This document shows, one piece after another, positions 36,425 to 49,739 of a stretch of DNA of 64,000 nt. The stretch is from Rhodococcus marinonascens NBRC 14363 (GTDB lineage: Bacteria > Actinomycetota > Actinomycetes > Mycobacteriales > Mycobacteriaceae): assembly GCF_001894885.1 (NCBI RefSeq), contig NZ_BCXB01000010.1, positions 62,001-126,000 on the forward strand. The letters run 5' to 3'. The notes under the pieces were generated by a model, which saw only the letters and a list, made by a program, of their open reading frames with translations, was not told where the DNA came from and searched no databases. A program made the position numbers and the translations under genes. Position 1 is the stretch's first letter. Each line of letters begins with the position of its first letter.

Positions 36425-37986
36425 CCGGACCCGTCCGGGGGATCCTCTGGGAGGAGCACGCCGACCTCGTCGTGATCGGTGGTGGGGTAGCCGGACTGAC
36501 GGCTGCCCGCACTGCCGCGCTGCGGGGCCTGACGGTGCTGACCGTCAGCAAGGGAGGACCGGCCGACACCGCGACTCAGTACGCGCAGGGCGGCATTGCG
36601 GTCGTGGCCGAAGCCGGGGACTCGGTCGACTCGCACGTCGCTGACACCTGTGAGGCGGGGGCCGGGCTGTGCGACGAGGAAGCCGTGCGCTCGATCGTGG
36701 CCGGCGGCCAGGACGCGGTGACGGCGCTCGCCGAACTCGGCGCGGTGTTCGACCGCGGCCGGGACGGAGAGGTGTCCTGTACCCGGGAGGGCGGACACAG
36801 CACACACCGGATCATCCACGCCGGCGGCGACGCGACCGGCGCCGAGGTGCAGCGCGCGCTCGGGGCCGCCGGCTCGTCCGTGCTGTTCGACGCGGCCGCG
36901 GTCCGGGTGCTGACCGACGCCCGCGGGGTGACCGGTGTCCTCGTCGAGTCCCCGCGCGGCCTCGGGGTAGTCCATTGCCCGTCGGTGCTGCTGGCGACGG
37001 GTGGGCTCGGTCAGCTGTACACGAGCAGCACCAACCCGCCCGGAGCCACGGCGGACGGTATCGCACTCGCACTGGATGCGGGCGCCGTCGTCGCGGATCT
37101 CGAGTTCGTGCAGTTCCATCCGACGGTCCTGTTCACCCCCGGCGGGCTCGGGCGGCGTCCGCTGATCAGCGAAGCGGTCCGCGGAGAGGGCGCGATCCTC
37201 GTCGACGCCGCCGGCGATTCCGTGACCGCCGGGGTGCATCCATTGGGCGACCTCGCACCCCGTGACGTCGTGTCGCGAGCGATCGCATCGAGGCTTCGGG
37301 AACTGGGCCAGGATCACGTGTATCTCGATGCGCGACACCTGAGGGGTTTCGCGCAGCGGTTCCCGACGGTCACGGCGTCTTGCCTGGAAGCCGGGATCGA
37401 TCCGCGTGAGCAGTTGATCCCGGTGGCGCCCGCCGCGCACTACGCGTGCGGTGGCGTGGTGACCGATGTCCACGGCCGCACCGCGGTTCCCGGTCTCTAC
37501 GCCGCGGGGGAGGTGGCACGCACCGGTCTACACGGCGCGAACAGGCTGGCCTCGAACAGCCTCCTCGAGGGGCTCGTGGTCGGCGAACGCGTCGGTGCGG
37601 CGGCCGCCGAGCGATCCGACGTCCGGGTGGAAGCAGTCGACCCTGAACAACGGGCGATGCCGTCCGTACCACGAGAGCTGTTGCAGCAGTTGATGACCGA
37701 CCATTCGTTTGTCGTCCGGGACGCGGTCGGCCTCGAGGCGGTGGCCGATGCCCTGGCCTCCGCGCCGAGCACCGTGCCGGAGGGAGAGACCGCCCTGGCG
37801 GACGCTGCCCTCACCGTTGCCGCATCCGCGCTGGTGCTCGCCGCCGCCGCGCGGACCGAGAGCCGCGGATGCCACACCCGCAGTGACTACCCGGAGACGT
37901 CGGAAGAGTGGCGTCGCAGCACGCACGTGCGGTTGCGGAACGCCGAATTGGAACTTCTCGAACCCCAATTGTCAGGAGCGGCGTGA
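36421..37986 (+). CDS. nadB: L-aspartate oxidase
   Basis: An FAD enzyme oxidising L-aspartate to iminoaspartate (521 residues). FAD fold [29 protein letters not shown], the substrate-site [11 protein letters not shown], and [24 protein letters not shown] succinate-dehydrogenase-like C-terminal helical domain follows. The GTG start overlaps nadA and its stop overlaps the nadC ATG. Confidence 0.96.
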   Translation: MTGPVRGILWEEHADLVVIGGGVAGLTAARTAALRGLTVLTVSKGGPADTATQYAQGGIAVVAEAGDSVDSHVADTCEAGAGLCDEEAVRSIVAGGQDAVTALAELGAVFDRGRDGEVSCTREGGHSTHRIIHAGGDATGAEVQRALGAAGSSVLFDAAAVRVLTDARGVTGVLVESPRGLGVVHCPSVLLATGGLGQLYTSSTNPPGATADGIALALDAGAVVADLEFVQFHPTVLFTPGGLGRRPLISEAVRGEGAILVDAAGDSVTAGVHPLGDLAPRDVVSRAIASRLRELGQDHVYLDARHLRGFAQRFPTVTASCLEAGIDPREQLIPVAPAAHYACGGVVTDVHGRTAVPGLYAAGEVARTGLHGANRLASNSLLEGLVVGERVGAAAAERSDVRVEAVDPEQRAMPSVPRELLQQLMTDHSFVVRDAVGLEAVADALASAPSTVPEGETALADAALTVAASALVLAAAARTESRGCHTRSDYPETSEEWRRSTHVRLRNAELELLEPQLSGAA

Positions 37987-38855
37987 TGACCGACCCCTTG
38001 CTTCCGCACGGACTGGACGCGGACGAGGTGCGTGCGCTCCTGCGTCTCGCGCTGGACGAGGATCTGCGGTACGGACCCGATGTCACTTCGGTGGCCACGG
38101 TCCCGGCCGACGCCGTGGCCACGGCGTCTGTGGTGTCCCGTGCGCACGGGACCGTCGCCGGTCTGGATGTGGGACTGCTGGTGCTCGACGAGGTGATCGG
38201 AGCGGGCGGTTACAAGGTGCTCGACCGGGTCGCCGACGGCACCCGGGTCGCCCCCGGGCAGTCGGTGCTGACGGTGTCCGCTCCGACGCGCGGGCTGTTC
38301 ACCGCCGAGCGCACGATGCTCAACCTGGTCTGCCATCTCTCCGGCATCGCGACCGCGACCGCCGCGTGGGTGGATGCGGTCGAGGGCACCGGCGCGAAGA
38401 TCCGCGACAGCCGCAAGACCCTGCCGGGGCTGCGAGCCCTACAGAAGTACGCCGTCCGGGTAGGGGGCGGTGTCAACCACCGCATGGGTCTCGGCGACGC
38501 CGCGCTGATCAAGGACAACCACGTCGCCGCCGCCGGCTCGGTGGTGGCCGCCTTGCACGCCGTCCGGGAAGCCGCACCGGGCCTTGAGTGCGAGGTGGAG
38601 GTCGACAGCCTCGAGCAACTCGACGAGGTGCTGGCCGAGAACGTCGAACTGGTGCTGCTCGACAATTTCCCGCTGTGGCAGACGCAGATCGCGGTGCAGC
38701 GCCGGGACACGAACGCCCCCGGCACCAAGCTGGAATCGTCAGGGGGGCTGGCCCTCGAGGTCGCGGCCGACTACGCCAGCACCGGTGTCGACTACCTCGC
38801 AGTCGGTGCGCTCACCCATTCGGTGACCGTCCTGGACCTCGGCCTCGATATGTGA
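37986..38855 (+). CDS. nadC: Nicotinate-nucleotide pyrophosphorylase (quinolinate phosphoribosyltransferase)
   Basis: Makes nicotinate mononucleotide from quinolinate and PRPP (289 residues). Signature: [32 protein letters not shown] followed by LIKDNH; C-terminal barrel ECEVEVDSLEQLDE...VLLDNF. The ATG overlaps the nadB stop. Its 3' half is partly duplicated at 39719-40056. Confidence 0.96.
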   Translation: MTDPLLPHGLDADEVRALLRLALDEDLRYGPDVTSVATVPADAVATASVVSRAHGTVAGLDVGLLVLDEVIGAGGYKVLDRVADGTRVAPGQSVLTVSAPTRGLFTAERTMLNLVCHLSGIATATAAWVDAVEGTGAKIRDSRKTLPGLRALQKYAVRVGGGVNHRMGLGDAALIKDNHVAAAGSVVAALHAVREAAPGLECEVEVDSLEQLDEVLAENVELVLLDNFPLWQTQIAVQRRDTNAPGTKLESSGGLALEVAADYASTGVDYLAVGALTHSVTVLDLGLDM

Positions 38856-38870
38856 CGACCTACCCACCGC

Positions 38871-39500
38871 TCAGACGGCGCGCCGCACCGTGGCCAGGAA
38901 GGTCGCCGCAGCGAAGAACAGCCCGGAGAACGTGCGATTAGTGGCCCGCTGCTGGCGCGGCGACCGCATCAGCCGCAGAACCTTCGCCGCCAGCCCGGTG
39001 TAGAAGGTCATGACGACGACGTCGACGGCTATCAGGGTGGCGGCGACGATCAGGTACTGAGGCAGCAGTGGCGCCGACGGGGTGAGGAATTGGGGGAGCA
39101 CCGCCAGCATGAAGATGATGGCCTTCGGGTTGCTGGCGTTGACCAGGAAGCCGCGTAGCGCCATCGCTGGGCCGCTGGTCTCGGTGACCTCGCCGTCGAC
39201 GCCGGACATATCGGTCGGGCTCGCCCGCCACTGCCGAATTCCGAGATACACCAGGTATGCGACGCCGAGCCACTTGATCACCGTGAACGCGAGTGTCGAA
39301 CTCGCGAGCAGCGCCCCGAGTCCGGCGGAGACCAATGCGATCTGGAGCAGCAATCCCAACTGAAGACCCGCGATGTTCCAGTAGCCGCGTCGTAGGCCGA
39401 ATCGCATTCCCGTGGCCATCGATAAGATCGCGCTTGCCCCTGGGGACAAGCTGATCACGACCGAGGCCCCGAGCCATGCATACCACACTTGCCAAGACAT
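38871..39500 (-). CDS. LysE/RhtB-family amino-acid exporter, copy 1
   Basis: A 209-residue membrane protein with six helices of the LysE/RhtB family. Signature SPGASAILSMATGMRFGLRRG near the N-terminus and [22 protein letters not shown] in the middle. It probably exports amino acids or related metabolites. It converges on nadC (15-bp gap). A paralogue with about three quarters identical residues lies at 40072. Confidence 0.87.
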   Translation of the reverse strand: MSWQVWYAWLGASVVISLSPGASAILSMATGMRFGLRRGYWNIAGLQLGLLLQIALVSAGLGALLASSTLAFTVIKWLGVAYLVYLGIRQWRASPTDMSGVDGEVTETSGPAMALRGFLVNASNPKAIIFMLAVLPQFLTPSAPLLPQYLIVAATLIAVDVVVMTFYTGLAAKVLRLMRSPRQQRATNRTFSGLFFAAATFLATVRRAV

Positions 39501-39718
39501 CAGACCATGCTACGGTGCGCCCGACGACAACTGGACTGCAGCGGATTCGTGCAGCTGAGGGGTGGATTTGCACAGGAAGCGAACCCGTCCCGCCGGTCGG
39601 ATTCCTAGCCTGCCGTGGGTCGGGTCGCCATGAGGTCCCTGCAGGTGGTTGCCGCATCGGTCGGTCGGCGGGTGAGGGTCGGGGTGGTGGCGTCACCCCC
39701 CACACGTTGATCGGCCGA

Positions 39719-40056
39719 CACGATGCTCAACCTCGTCTGCCACCTTTCGGGCATCGCGACCGCGACCGCCGCGTGGGTGGATGCGGTCGAGGGCACCGGC
39801 GCGAAGATCCGCGACAGCCGCAAGACCCTGCCGGGGCTGCGAGCCCTACAGAAGTACGCCGTCCGGGTAGGGGGCGGTGTCAACCACCGCATGGGTCTCG
39901 GCGACGCCGCGCTGATCAAGGACAACCACGTCGCCGCCGCCGGCTCGGTGGTGGCGCCTTGCATGCCGTCCGGGAAGCCGCACCGGTGTCGACTACCTCG
40001 CAGTCGGTGCGCTCACCCACTCGGTGACCGTCCTGGACCTCGGCCTCGATATGTGA
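39719..40056 (+). pseudogene. Duplicated 3' fragment of nadC with internal deletion
   Basis: Homologous to nadC from 38315 to its stop. About 200 bp ([14 protein letters not shown] through [10 protein letters not shown]) are practically identical to nadC. A base is missing at GGTGGCGCC, and about 205 bp are deleted exactly between two GCACCGG repeats of nadC (38574-38580 and 38779-38785). The remaining end, including the stop and the convergent spacer, is again nearly identical. It lacks the N-terminal half and cannot make an enzyme. Confidence 0.9.
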
Positions 40057-40071
40057 CGACCTACCCACCGG

Positions 40072-40701
40072 TCAGACGGCGTGGCGCACCGTGGCCAGGA
40101 GCGTGGCCGCCACGAAGAACAGGCCGGAGAACGTTCGGTTGGTGGCGCGCTGCTGGCGCGGCAACCGCATCAGCGTAAGGACCCTCGACGCCAGCCCCGT
40201 GTAGCCGATCATGACGGCCATGTCGACAGCAATCATGGTGATGGCGATGATTGCGTACTGCGGGAGCAGCGACTCGTGCAGGGTAATGAACTGGGGGATC
40301 ACCGCCAGCATGACGACGGTGGCCTTCGGGTTGCTGGCGTTGACGAGGAAGCCGCGCAGGACCATCGCCGGTCCACTCGCTTCTCCGGTCTCGCCGCCGC
40401 CGTCGGGTGTATCGGTCGCGCTCGCTCGCCACTGCCGAATCCCGAGATACACCAGGTAGGCGACGCCGAACCACTTGATCACTGTGAACGCGTGTGTCGA
40501 GTTCGCAAGCAACGCCCCTAGCCCGGCGGCGACCACCACGAGCTGCAGCAGTAACCCGAGTTCGAGACCCACGATGTTCCAGTAGCCGCGTCCTAGGCCG
40601 AATCGCATCCCCGTGGACATCGACGCAACCGCGCCCGCGCCCGGGGACACACTGATCAGGCACCAAGCTCCGAACACCGCATACCACACTTGCCACGACA
40701 C
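40072..40701 (-). CDS. LysE/RhtB-family amino-acid exporter, copy 2
   Basis: A 209-residue paralogue of the exporter at 38871, with the same length and helix layout ([43 protein letters not shown]). Start is GTG 40701. It belongs to a duplicated [nadC end + lysE] unit. The open frame is intact and changes are spread over the protein, so it may have its own substrate range. Confidence 0.86.
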   Translation of the reverse strand: MSWQVWYAVFGAWCLISVSPGAGAVASMSTGMRFGLGRGYWNIVGLELGLLLQLVVVAAGLGALLANSTHAFTVIKWFGVAYLVYLGIRQWRASATDTPDGGGETGEASGPAMVLRGFLVNASNPKATVVMLAVIPQFITLHESLLPQYAIIAITMIAVDMAVMIGYTGLASRVLTLMRLPRQQRATNRTFSGLFFVAATLLATVRHAV

Positions 40702-40830
40702 GACGTCATGCTACCGGCGGGACGGCCACCCTGGTACCTGAGGTTCGTGCAGGTGAGGGGAGGATTTACTACGGGACAACGGCCGAAACCCTGTTCCGAG
40801 TGGGCCGATTGGGGGATACTCGTCAGTAGG

Positions 40831-40843
40831 ACTACCCGGTAGT
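40831..40843. promoter_or_regulatory. Palindrome at the acyl-CoA dehydrogenase ribosome-binding site
   Basis: ACTACC-C-GGTAGT, 6-bp perfect arms, ending where the TAGGAGG ribosome-binding site (40842-40848) begins. A possible repressor site; no regulator gene is adjacent. Confidence 0.45.
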
Positions 40844-40855
40844 AGGAGGCGCGTC

Positions 40856-42799
40856 ATGGTCGACACATTTGCTCCGAAGGTCACCGAGGAACAAGCGCGA
40901 GCCGTCGCTGAGGAGGCGAGGGAGTCCGGTTGGGACAAGCCGTCTTTCGCGAAAGAATTGTTTCTCGGACGATTCCGGCTCGATCTGATCCATCCCTTCC
41001 CGAAGCCGATGCCCGAGGACGCGGCGAAGGCAGAGGAGTTCCTAGGCCGCCTCCGCGTGTACTGCGAGGAGATCGACGGCGCCGTCATCGAATCCCAGTC
41101 GCGTATTCCCGACGAGTATGTCCGTGGTCTCGCCGACCTCGGGTGCTTCGGACTGAAGATTTCTCCGGAGTACGGTGGCCTCGGACTCTCACAGGTGGCA
41201 TATAACAGGGCGCTGATGCTCGTCGCCTCCGTGCATCCGAGCCTGGGCGCGCTCCTGTCGGCCCATCAATCGATCGGAGTCCCTGAGCCGCTGAAGCTCG
41301 CCGGGACACCCGAGCAGAAGCGCGATTTCTTGCCGCGCTGTGCTCGGGGCGCCATTTCCGCGTTCCTGCTCACCGAACCGGACGTCGGATCCGACCCGGC
41401 GCGCCTCGCGTCGTCGGCGATCCCCATCGAAGATGGTGCCGCCTACCAGTTGGACGGGGTGAAACTGTGGACTACCAACGGCGTCGTCGCGGAATTGCTC
41501 GTCGTCATGGCACGAGTGCCGAAGAGCGAGGGTCACCGCGGCGGCATCTCGGCCTTCGTCGTCGAGGCCGACTCACCCGGCATCACCGTCGAACGGCGCA
41601 ATGCGTTCATGGGATTGCGGGGCATCGAGAACGGTGTCACCCGCATGTACAAGGTCCGTGTGCCCCGGGAGAATCTGATCGGGCGTGAAGGGGACGGCCT
41701 GAAGATCGCGCTTACCACGCTGAACGCCGGCAGGCTCGCGATTCCGGCGATGTGTGCCGGTGCCGGGAAATGGTCGTTGAAGATCGCCCGGGAATGGTCC
41801 GGGGTGCGCGTGCAGTGGGGAAAGCCCGTCGGCGAGCATGCGGCCGTCGCGAACAAGCTGTCGTTCGTGGCCGCGACCACCTACGCCCTCGAAGCGGTGG
41901 TGGATCTGTCGGCGCAGATGAACGACGAGGGCCGCAACGACATCCGGATCGAGGCGGCGCTGGCCAAGCTGTGGTCGTCTGAGATGGCCTGCGTCATCTC
42001 CGACGAGCTGATCCAGATCCGCGGCGGCCGTGGCTATGAGACCGCGGCGTCCCTGGCCGCCCGCGGTGAACGTGCGGTGCCCGCGGAGCAATTGGACCGC
42101 GACCTGCGCATCAACAGGATCTTCGAGGGTTCGAGTGAGATCATGCGCCTGCTCGTCGCCAGGGAGGCCGTCGACGCGCATTTGACCGCTGCGGGCGATC
42201 TCGCCGATCCGCACGCCGACACCGGCGCGAAGGCCCGCGCGGCTGCGAAGGCCAGCGGCTTCTACGCGAAATGGCTACCGAAGCTGGTTGCGGGCAAGGG
42301 GCAGGTGCCCACGTCCTACGGCGAGTTCGGCGTCCTGGCCAAGCATCTGCGCTTCGTCGAGCGACACTCCCGCAAGCTGGCTCGCTCCACGTTCTACGGA
42401 ATGGCCCGCTGGCAGGCGGCGCTCGAGAAGCAGCAAGGGTTTCTCGGTCGGGTCGTCGACATCGGTGCCGAACTCTTCGCGATGTCCGCCACGTGCGTCA
42501 AGGCGGAGATGCAGCGCCAAGAGAACGAGGCCGAGGGCGCTGCAGCCTACGAACTCGCCGACGTATTCTGCCGACAGGCTGCGCTGAGGGTCGAGAAACT
42601 GTTCGACGGTCTGTGGCACAACACCGACGAGGTCGACCGGAAGGTCGCGCAATCCGTCCTCGAGGGCCGGTACGCCTGGCTCGAGCGGGGAGTGGTCGAC
42701 CCCAGCGAAGGCACGGGGCCGTGGATCGCCGAATGGACTCCGGGGCCGTCCGTCGAGGAGGATCTGGCCCGGAGGTTCCTGCGCTCCACTCGCGAATGA
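40856..42799 (+). CDS. Acyl-CoA dehydrogenase (large, VLCAD-like FadE)
   Basis: A 647-residue FAD enzyme catalysing alpha,beta-dehydrogenation of acyl-CoA. The standard core (residues about 85-440) has AFLLTEPDVGSDPARL, KLWTTNGVVAELLVV, RGGRGYETAASLAARGE and the catalytic-base region NRIFEGSSEIMRLL. A ~190-residue helical C-terminal extension, as in very-long-chain or trifunctional-type enzymes, follows. ATG 40856 has TAGGAGG. It is a single-gene unit before the his operon; the chain-length range is not evident. Confidence 0.9.
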   Translation: MVDTFAPKVTEEQARAVAEEARESGWDKPSFAKELFLGRFRLDLIHPFPKPMPEDAAKAEEFLGRLRVYCEEIDGAVIESQSRIPDEYVRGLADLGCFGLKISPEYGGLGLSQVAYNRALMLVASVHPSLGALLSAHQSIGVPEPLKLAGTPEQKRDFLPRCARGAISAFLLTEPDVGSDPARLASSAIPIEDGAAYQLDGVKLWTTNGVVAELLVVMARVPKSEGHRGGISAFVVEADSPGITVERRNAFMGLRGIENGVTRMYKVRVPRENLIGREGDGLKIALTTLNAGRLAIPAMCAGAGKWSLKIAREWSGVRVQWGKPVGEHAAVANKLSFVAATTYALEAVVDLSAQMNDEGRNDIRIEAALAKLWSSEMACVISDELIQIRGGRGYETAASLAARGERAVPAEQLDRDLRINRIFEGSSEIMRLLVAREAVDAHLTAAGDLADPHADTGAKARAAAKASGFYAKWLPKLVAGKGQVPTSYGEFGVLAKHLRFVERHSRKLARSTFYGMARWQAALEKQQGFLGRVVDIGAELFAMSATCVKAEMQRQENEAEGAAAYELADVFCRQAALRVEKLFDGLWHNTDEVDRKVAQSVLEGRYAWLERGVVDPSEGTGPWIAEWTPGPSVEEDLARRFLRSTRE

Positions 42800-42982
42800 G
42801 CACAATCAACAGCCCCCTATCACCGCTACGAGAAATCCTCCTTCCGCCGCCGGCCGGTGAAAATGGGGTCCGGCTATCCTGGATAGTCGGTGTCGTGCTC
42901 AGTTCTTCGTGAACGGTGCGCTCCTTGAATGACGCTGTGTCCGCCATTCGCCGCGTCCCGCCAGTCGCAGAGAGGACCTCTC

Positions 42983-46085
<3,103 letters not shown>

Positions 46086-46098
46086 TGGGGCCCCGATC

Positions 46099-46251
46099 GT
46101 GAGTGTCGTCCTGGTCTACGTTCTGTTCATCGCCGCGGGAATCGCGGCGGGCGGCGCCTACTCGATGTGGAAGTTCAACAAACTGGCATCCGGTGTGCTG
46201 CTGGCGTTGGCCGTGCTGGCAGCCGTGGCGGGCGTTGTCGGGTTGACGTAA
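46099..46251 (+). CDS. Fifty-residue membrane micro-protein in the his operon
   Basis: VSVVLVYVLFIAAGIAAGGA is followed by YSMWKFNKLAS and a second hydrophobic stretch ending GVVGLT: two helices joined by a short basic loop. GTG 46099 lies 13 bp after hisB, and the TAA stop (46249-46251) directly abuts the MFS GTG at 46252. The tight packing and membrane character support a real gene. No known family; possibly a partner of the MFS protein. Confidence 0.65.
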   Translation: MSVVLVYVLFIAAGIAAGGAYSMWKFNKLASGVLLALAVLAAVAGVVGLT

Positions 46252-47445
46252 GTGGCGGTCGTTGTAAAGCCACGCCCCGGCCTGTTCCGCACACCCGGTC
46301 TACCGACCGCCATGGTGATGGGCGCCGCGGCGTTCGGTGGATGGGCGGTGTTGCTGCCCGTCGTTCCGCTGGTCGTCTCCCTGTCCGGCGGTTCCGACGC
46401 ACTGGCCGGCAGCGTGACGGCCGTTTTCATGGCAGCGACCGTGGCCACCCAACTGGCAGTGCCCCGACTCCTGCGCAGGTGGGGGCACCGGTGGGTACTC
46501 GCCATCGGGTGTCTGCTGCTCGGTCCGCCGTCGTTGCTGTTCCTGCTGTCCACCGACGCGATCCCCGTGCTCGCCGTGTCTGCCGTGCGGGGATCGGGCT
46601 TCGGCATGCTCACCGTCGCCGGGTCCGCACTGATCGCCGAACTCGCGCCACGCGAGATACTCGGTCGGGCTACGGGCGCCCAGGGAATCGCGGTCGCTGC
46701 TGCACAGATGATCGGTCTGCCCGCCGGCCTGGCGATCATGCAGCGTTGGTCTGCTACCCCGGCCTTCGTGATCGGTGCTCTGATTCCCGTGCTAGCCGTG
46801 CTCGCGATCACGAGATTGCCCGCGATCGAGAGCCCGCCCGATCGTGCGTCGCACGGCCGCATTCCGCTGCGGGTACTTCTGACGCCGTGGCTTGCGGTCG
46901 CGGTCGCCGCCGCCGCATTCGGTGGTCTGTCCAGCCTGCTGCCGATCGCCCTCTCGGAACGGGCCTCACTCGCAGGGGTGATTCTCGCGGTCTCGAGTGG
47001 TGCGACACTCCTGGGACGGTATGCGGCAGGGTTCGTCTCCGACCGAATCGGAGTGGGTCGTGCCCTGGTGCCCGCCCTGGCGTTCGTGTGCCTCGGGATG
47101 GTGCTGTTCACCTTCGCTGCGGCAACTCATGCGTCCCAGGCGCTGTTGGTATGCGCGGCACTCACTTTCGGGTTCGGCTTCGGCGGGGTGCAGAACGAGT
47201 CGCTGGTCATGATCTTCACCGCAGCGGGTCCCTCACGGTTCGGCGCCGCGAGCGCCGGATGGAACATCGGTTTCGACGCGGGCGCGGGGATTGGGTCGCT
47301 CTCGCTCGGAGTCGTCGCCTCAGTGGCCGGGTACTCCTGGGTCTTCGCGGTCGCGGCGGCGGCGGTCGCGGTCGTTCCGGCCGTCGGGGTGGTCGTCGTC
47401 CGCGCGCTCGGGCCCGCTGAGCCGCCCGATAGGCTGACCGGATGA
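46252..47445 (+). CDS. MFS transporter within the his operon
   Basis: A 397-residue, 12-helix major facilitator. The loop between helices 2 and 3 reads [16 protein letters not shown] (motif A-like), and the second half has [18 protein letters not shown]. The GTG start directly follows the micro-protein stop, and its stop overlaps the hisH ATG, so it is co-transcribed with histidine genes. Substrate unknown; efflux of an amino-acid-like metabolite would fit but is not shown. Confidence 0.85.
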   Translation: MAVVVKPRPGLFRTPGLPTAMVMGAAAFGGWAVLLPVVPLVVSLSGGSDALAGSVTAVFMAATVATQLAVPRLLRRWGHRWVLAIGCLLLGPPSLLFLLSTDAIPVLAVSAVRGSGFGMLTVAGSALIAELAPREILGRATGAQGIAVAAAQMIGLPAGLAIMQRWSATPAFVIGALIPVLAVLAITRLPAIESPPDRASHGRIPLRVLLTPWLAVAVAAAAFGGLSSLLPIALSERASLAGVILAVSSGATLLGRYAAGFVSDRIGVGRALVPALAFVCLGMVLFTFAAATHASQALLVCAALTFGFGFGGVQNESLVMIFTAAGPSRFGAASAGWNIGFDAGAGIGSLSLGVVASVAGYSWVFAVAAAAVAVVPAVGVVVVRALGPAEPPDRLTG

Positions 47446-48077
47446 GCGTCCCAACGATTGCCGTCCTCGACTACGGCTCCGGCAATCTGCATTCGGCCAC
47501 CCGCGCGCTGGCCAGGACCGGCGCGCGCGTCGAGGTCACTTCCGACCACAAGGTGGCGCTCGCTGCCGACGGTCTGGTCGTTCCCGGCGTCGGTGCATTC
47601 GCGGCGTGCATGGAAGGACTTCGTGCGGTTCGCGGCGAGCGGATCATTGGTCAGCGCCTTGCCGGCGGACGGCCGGTCCTCGGGATTTGCGTCGGTATGC
47701 AGATCCTCTTCGAACGCGGCGTCGAGTTCGGCGTCGAGACGGACGGCTGTGCCGAGTGGCCAGGCACCGTCGAACGACTCCAGGCCGACGTGCTGCCGCA
47801 CATGGGCTGGAACACCGTCGAGGCGCCGGACAACAGCACCCTGTTCGCTGGCATCGACCCCGATACCCGGTTCTACTTCGTCCACTCGTATGCCGCGCAG
47901 ACCTGGGAACTCCCGACGCCGGAACGACTCGCTCCGCCCGCGCTGACGTGGGCCGACTACGGCGGCAAATTCCTCGCTGCCGTCGAGAACGGCGCGCTGT
48001 CCGCCACGCAGTTTCACCCCGAGAAGTCCGGAGACGCGGGTGCGGAGTTGCTCGGCAACTGGGTCCGGAGCCTGTGA
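47442..48077 (+). CDS. hisH: Imidazole glycerol phosphate synthase, glutaminase subunit
   Basis: Class I glutamine amidotransferase (211 residues) that supplies ammonia to HisF. Nucleophile Cys in [12 protein letters not shown], with the His/Glu pair in TQFHPEKSG near the C-terminus. It begins with [17 protein letters not shown]. Overlaps the MFS stop by 4 nt. Confidence 0.95.
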   Translation: MSVPTIAVLDYGSGNLHSATRALARTGARVEVTSDHKVALAADGLVVPGVGAFAACMEGLRAVRGERIIGQRLAGGRPVLGICVGMQILFERGVEFGVETDGCAEWPGTVERLQADVLPHMGWNTVEAPDNSTLFAGIDPDTRFYFVHSYAAQTWELPTPERLAPPALTWADYGGKFLAAVENGALSATQFHPEKSGDAGAELLGNWVRSL

Positions 48078-48159
48078 GGCACGATCGGCCACGCGTACGG
48101 TGCCGATCGCGGGGACCCGAAGCCCCGTTCCTACCGCTGAGCGACTAGGGTTGTCGCAC

Positions 48160-48909
48160 GTGAGCCTGGTCCTTTTGCCTGCTGTAGATGTCGTCAACGG
48201 TGAAGCTGTCCGTCTCGTCCAGGGGGAGGCCGGCAGCGAGACCGGGTACGGCTCGCCACGTGACGCAGCCCTCGCGTGGCAGAACGACGGCGCCGAGTGG
48301 GTGCACATCGTCGACCTCGATGCCGCTTTCGGGCGTGGCTCCAACCGCGAACTGCTCGCCGACGTGGTGGGCGAACTCGACGTCCAGGTGGAACTGTCCG
48401 GTGGAATCCGCGACGACGAGTCGCTCGAGGCCGCACTGGCCACAGGCTGTGGACGCGTGAACCTCGGCACCGCCGCCATCGAGAACCCCGACTGGTGTGC
48501 CCGCGCGATCGCGAAGTACGGAGACAAGATCGCCGTCGGCCTCGACGTGCGCCTCGTCGACGGCGACTATCAACTCCGCGGCCGCGGTTGGGTGACCGAA
48601 GGTGGAAGTCTGTGGGAGACCCTGGCCCGACTCGACAAGGACGGCTGCTCGCGGTACGTCGTCACCGACGTCAGCAAGGACGGCACTCTGACCGGTCCCA
48701 ACCTCGAACTCCTCGCTCAGGTCTGCGCGGCCACCGACGCACCGGTGGTCGCTTCGGGCGGGGTCTCGACCATCGACGATCTCGAGGCGATCGCGGGACT
48801 CGTCGACCAGGGAGTCGAGGGATCCATCGTCGGAAAGGCGCTCTATGCGGGACGGTTCACCCTCCCCGAAGCGCTCGCCGCGGTCGCGGGCCGAGTGCAC
48901 CGACCATGA
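48160..48909 (+). CDS. priA: ProFAR isomerase, probably bifunctional HisA/TrpF
   Basis: A 249-residue (beta/alpha)8 barrel isomerase. [21 protein letters not shown] holds the first catalytic Asp; [15 protein letters not shown] holds the second. Actinobacteria use this enzyme (PriA) also as phosphoribosylanthranilate isomerase. No trpF occurs among the trp genes here, supporting a dual role. GTG 48160 is preceded by TAGGGT eight bases upstream and no clear ribosome-binding site, suggesting an internal leaderless promoter after the 82-bp gap from hisH. Confidence 0.93.
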   Translation: MSLVLLPAVDVVNGEAVRLVQGEAGSETGYGSPRDAALAWQNDGAEWVHIVDLDAAFGRGSNRELLADVVGELDVQVELSGGIRDDESLEAALATGCGRVNLGTAAIENPDWCARAIAKYGDKIAVGLDVRLVDGDYQLRGRGWVTEGGSLWETLARLDKDGCSRYVVTDVSKDGTLTGPNLELLAQVCAATDAPVVASGGVSTIDDLEAIAGLVDQGVEGSIVGKALYAGRFTLPEALAAVAGRVHRP

Positions 48910-49739
48910 ACCTGTCCCGCGACCCACAGGAACTCCTGACCATCGCCGCCGAACTTCTGGACGGTGTGCACGACCGCTTCGTCTCCGGTGTCGGGGCGCC
49001 GAGCGCGGTGCACAAAGGTCCTGACGACTTTGCCACCGCCGTCGACCTGGAGCTCGAGAAGCGGCTGACCGGAGAACTACGCGACCGGACCGGTATCGAC
49101 GTCCACGGTGAGGAGTTCGGCGGCCCCGACCTCGACAGCGGACCCATCTGGGTGCTGGACCCCATCGACGGCACCTTCAACTACTCGGCGGGTCTGCCGA
49201 CCGCCGGCACGCTCCTCGCACTTCTCGACGACGGCGTGCCCATTCTCGGTCTCACTTGGCTGCCGCTCGTCGGACGTCGGTACGCCGCCGTTGCAGACGG
49301 ACCACTCCTCGAGGGCGGGAAACCGCTGCCGAGACTCGACCGAGGCTCGCTGGCCTCGTCGATCGTCGGCATGGGTGCCCTCAACATCGACAGCCGTGGG
49401 CGCATCCCCGGCCCCTTTCGGCTGCAGGTCCTAGCGCAGTTGAGCAGGGTGTCGTCGCGCATTCGGATTCACGGATCCACCGGTGTGGATCTCGCGTTCA
49501 CCGCAGCCGGGATACTCGGTGGCGCGGTGATCTTTGGGCACAATGCGTGGGACAATGCAGCTGGCGTGGCACTGGTGCGGGCCGCCGGCGGCGTCGTCAC
49601 AGATTTGGCCGGCGATCCGTGGACCATCGAGTCGGGTTCCGTGCTGGCAGGTGCGCCCGGGGTGCACGACGATATTCTCGATATCCTCGGGTCACTGGGT
49701 GATCCACGTTCCGGACTTCATGGAGGGCGGGCGCAATGA
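48906..49739 (+). CDS. impA: Inositol-monophosphatase-family phosphatase (ImpA-like)
   Basis: A 277-residue Mg-dependent phosphatase. Motifs: [24 protein letters not shown] and [15 protein letters not shown]. It sits between hisA and hisF, as Rv1604 does in M. tuberculosis. It may act on inositol phosphate or supply the missing histidinol-phosphate phosphatase; no separate hisN is seen here. Overlaps both neighbours by 4 nt. Confidence 0.88.
   Translation: MNLSRDPQELLTIAAELLDGVHDRFVSGVGAPSAVHKGPDDFATAVDLELEKRLTGELRDRTGIDVHGEEFGGPDLDSGPIWVLDPIDGTFNYSAGLPTAGTLLALLDDGVPILGLTWLPLVGRRYAAVADGPLLEGGKPLPRLDRGSLASSIVGMGALNIDSRGRIPGPFRLQVLAQLSRVSSRIRIHGSTGVDLAFTAAGILGGAVIFGHNAWDNAAGVALVRAAGGVVTDLAGDPWTIESGSVLAGAPGVHDDILDILGSLGDPRSGLHGGRAQ

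Noticed and set aside
42800-42982. T-box or attenuator before hisD
   Set aside because: No T-box core, no His-codon-rich leader and no terminator/antiterminator pair visible; only a 13-bp palindrome is present.
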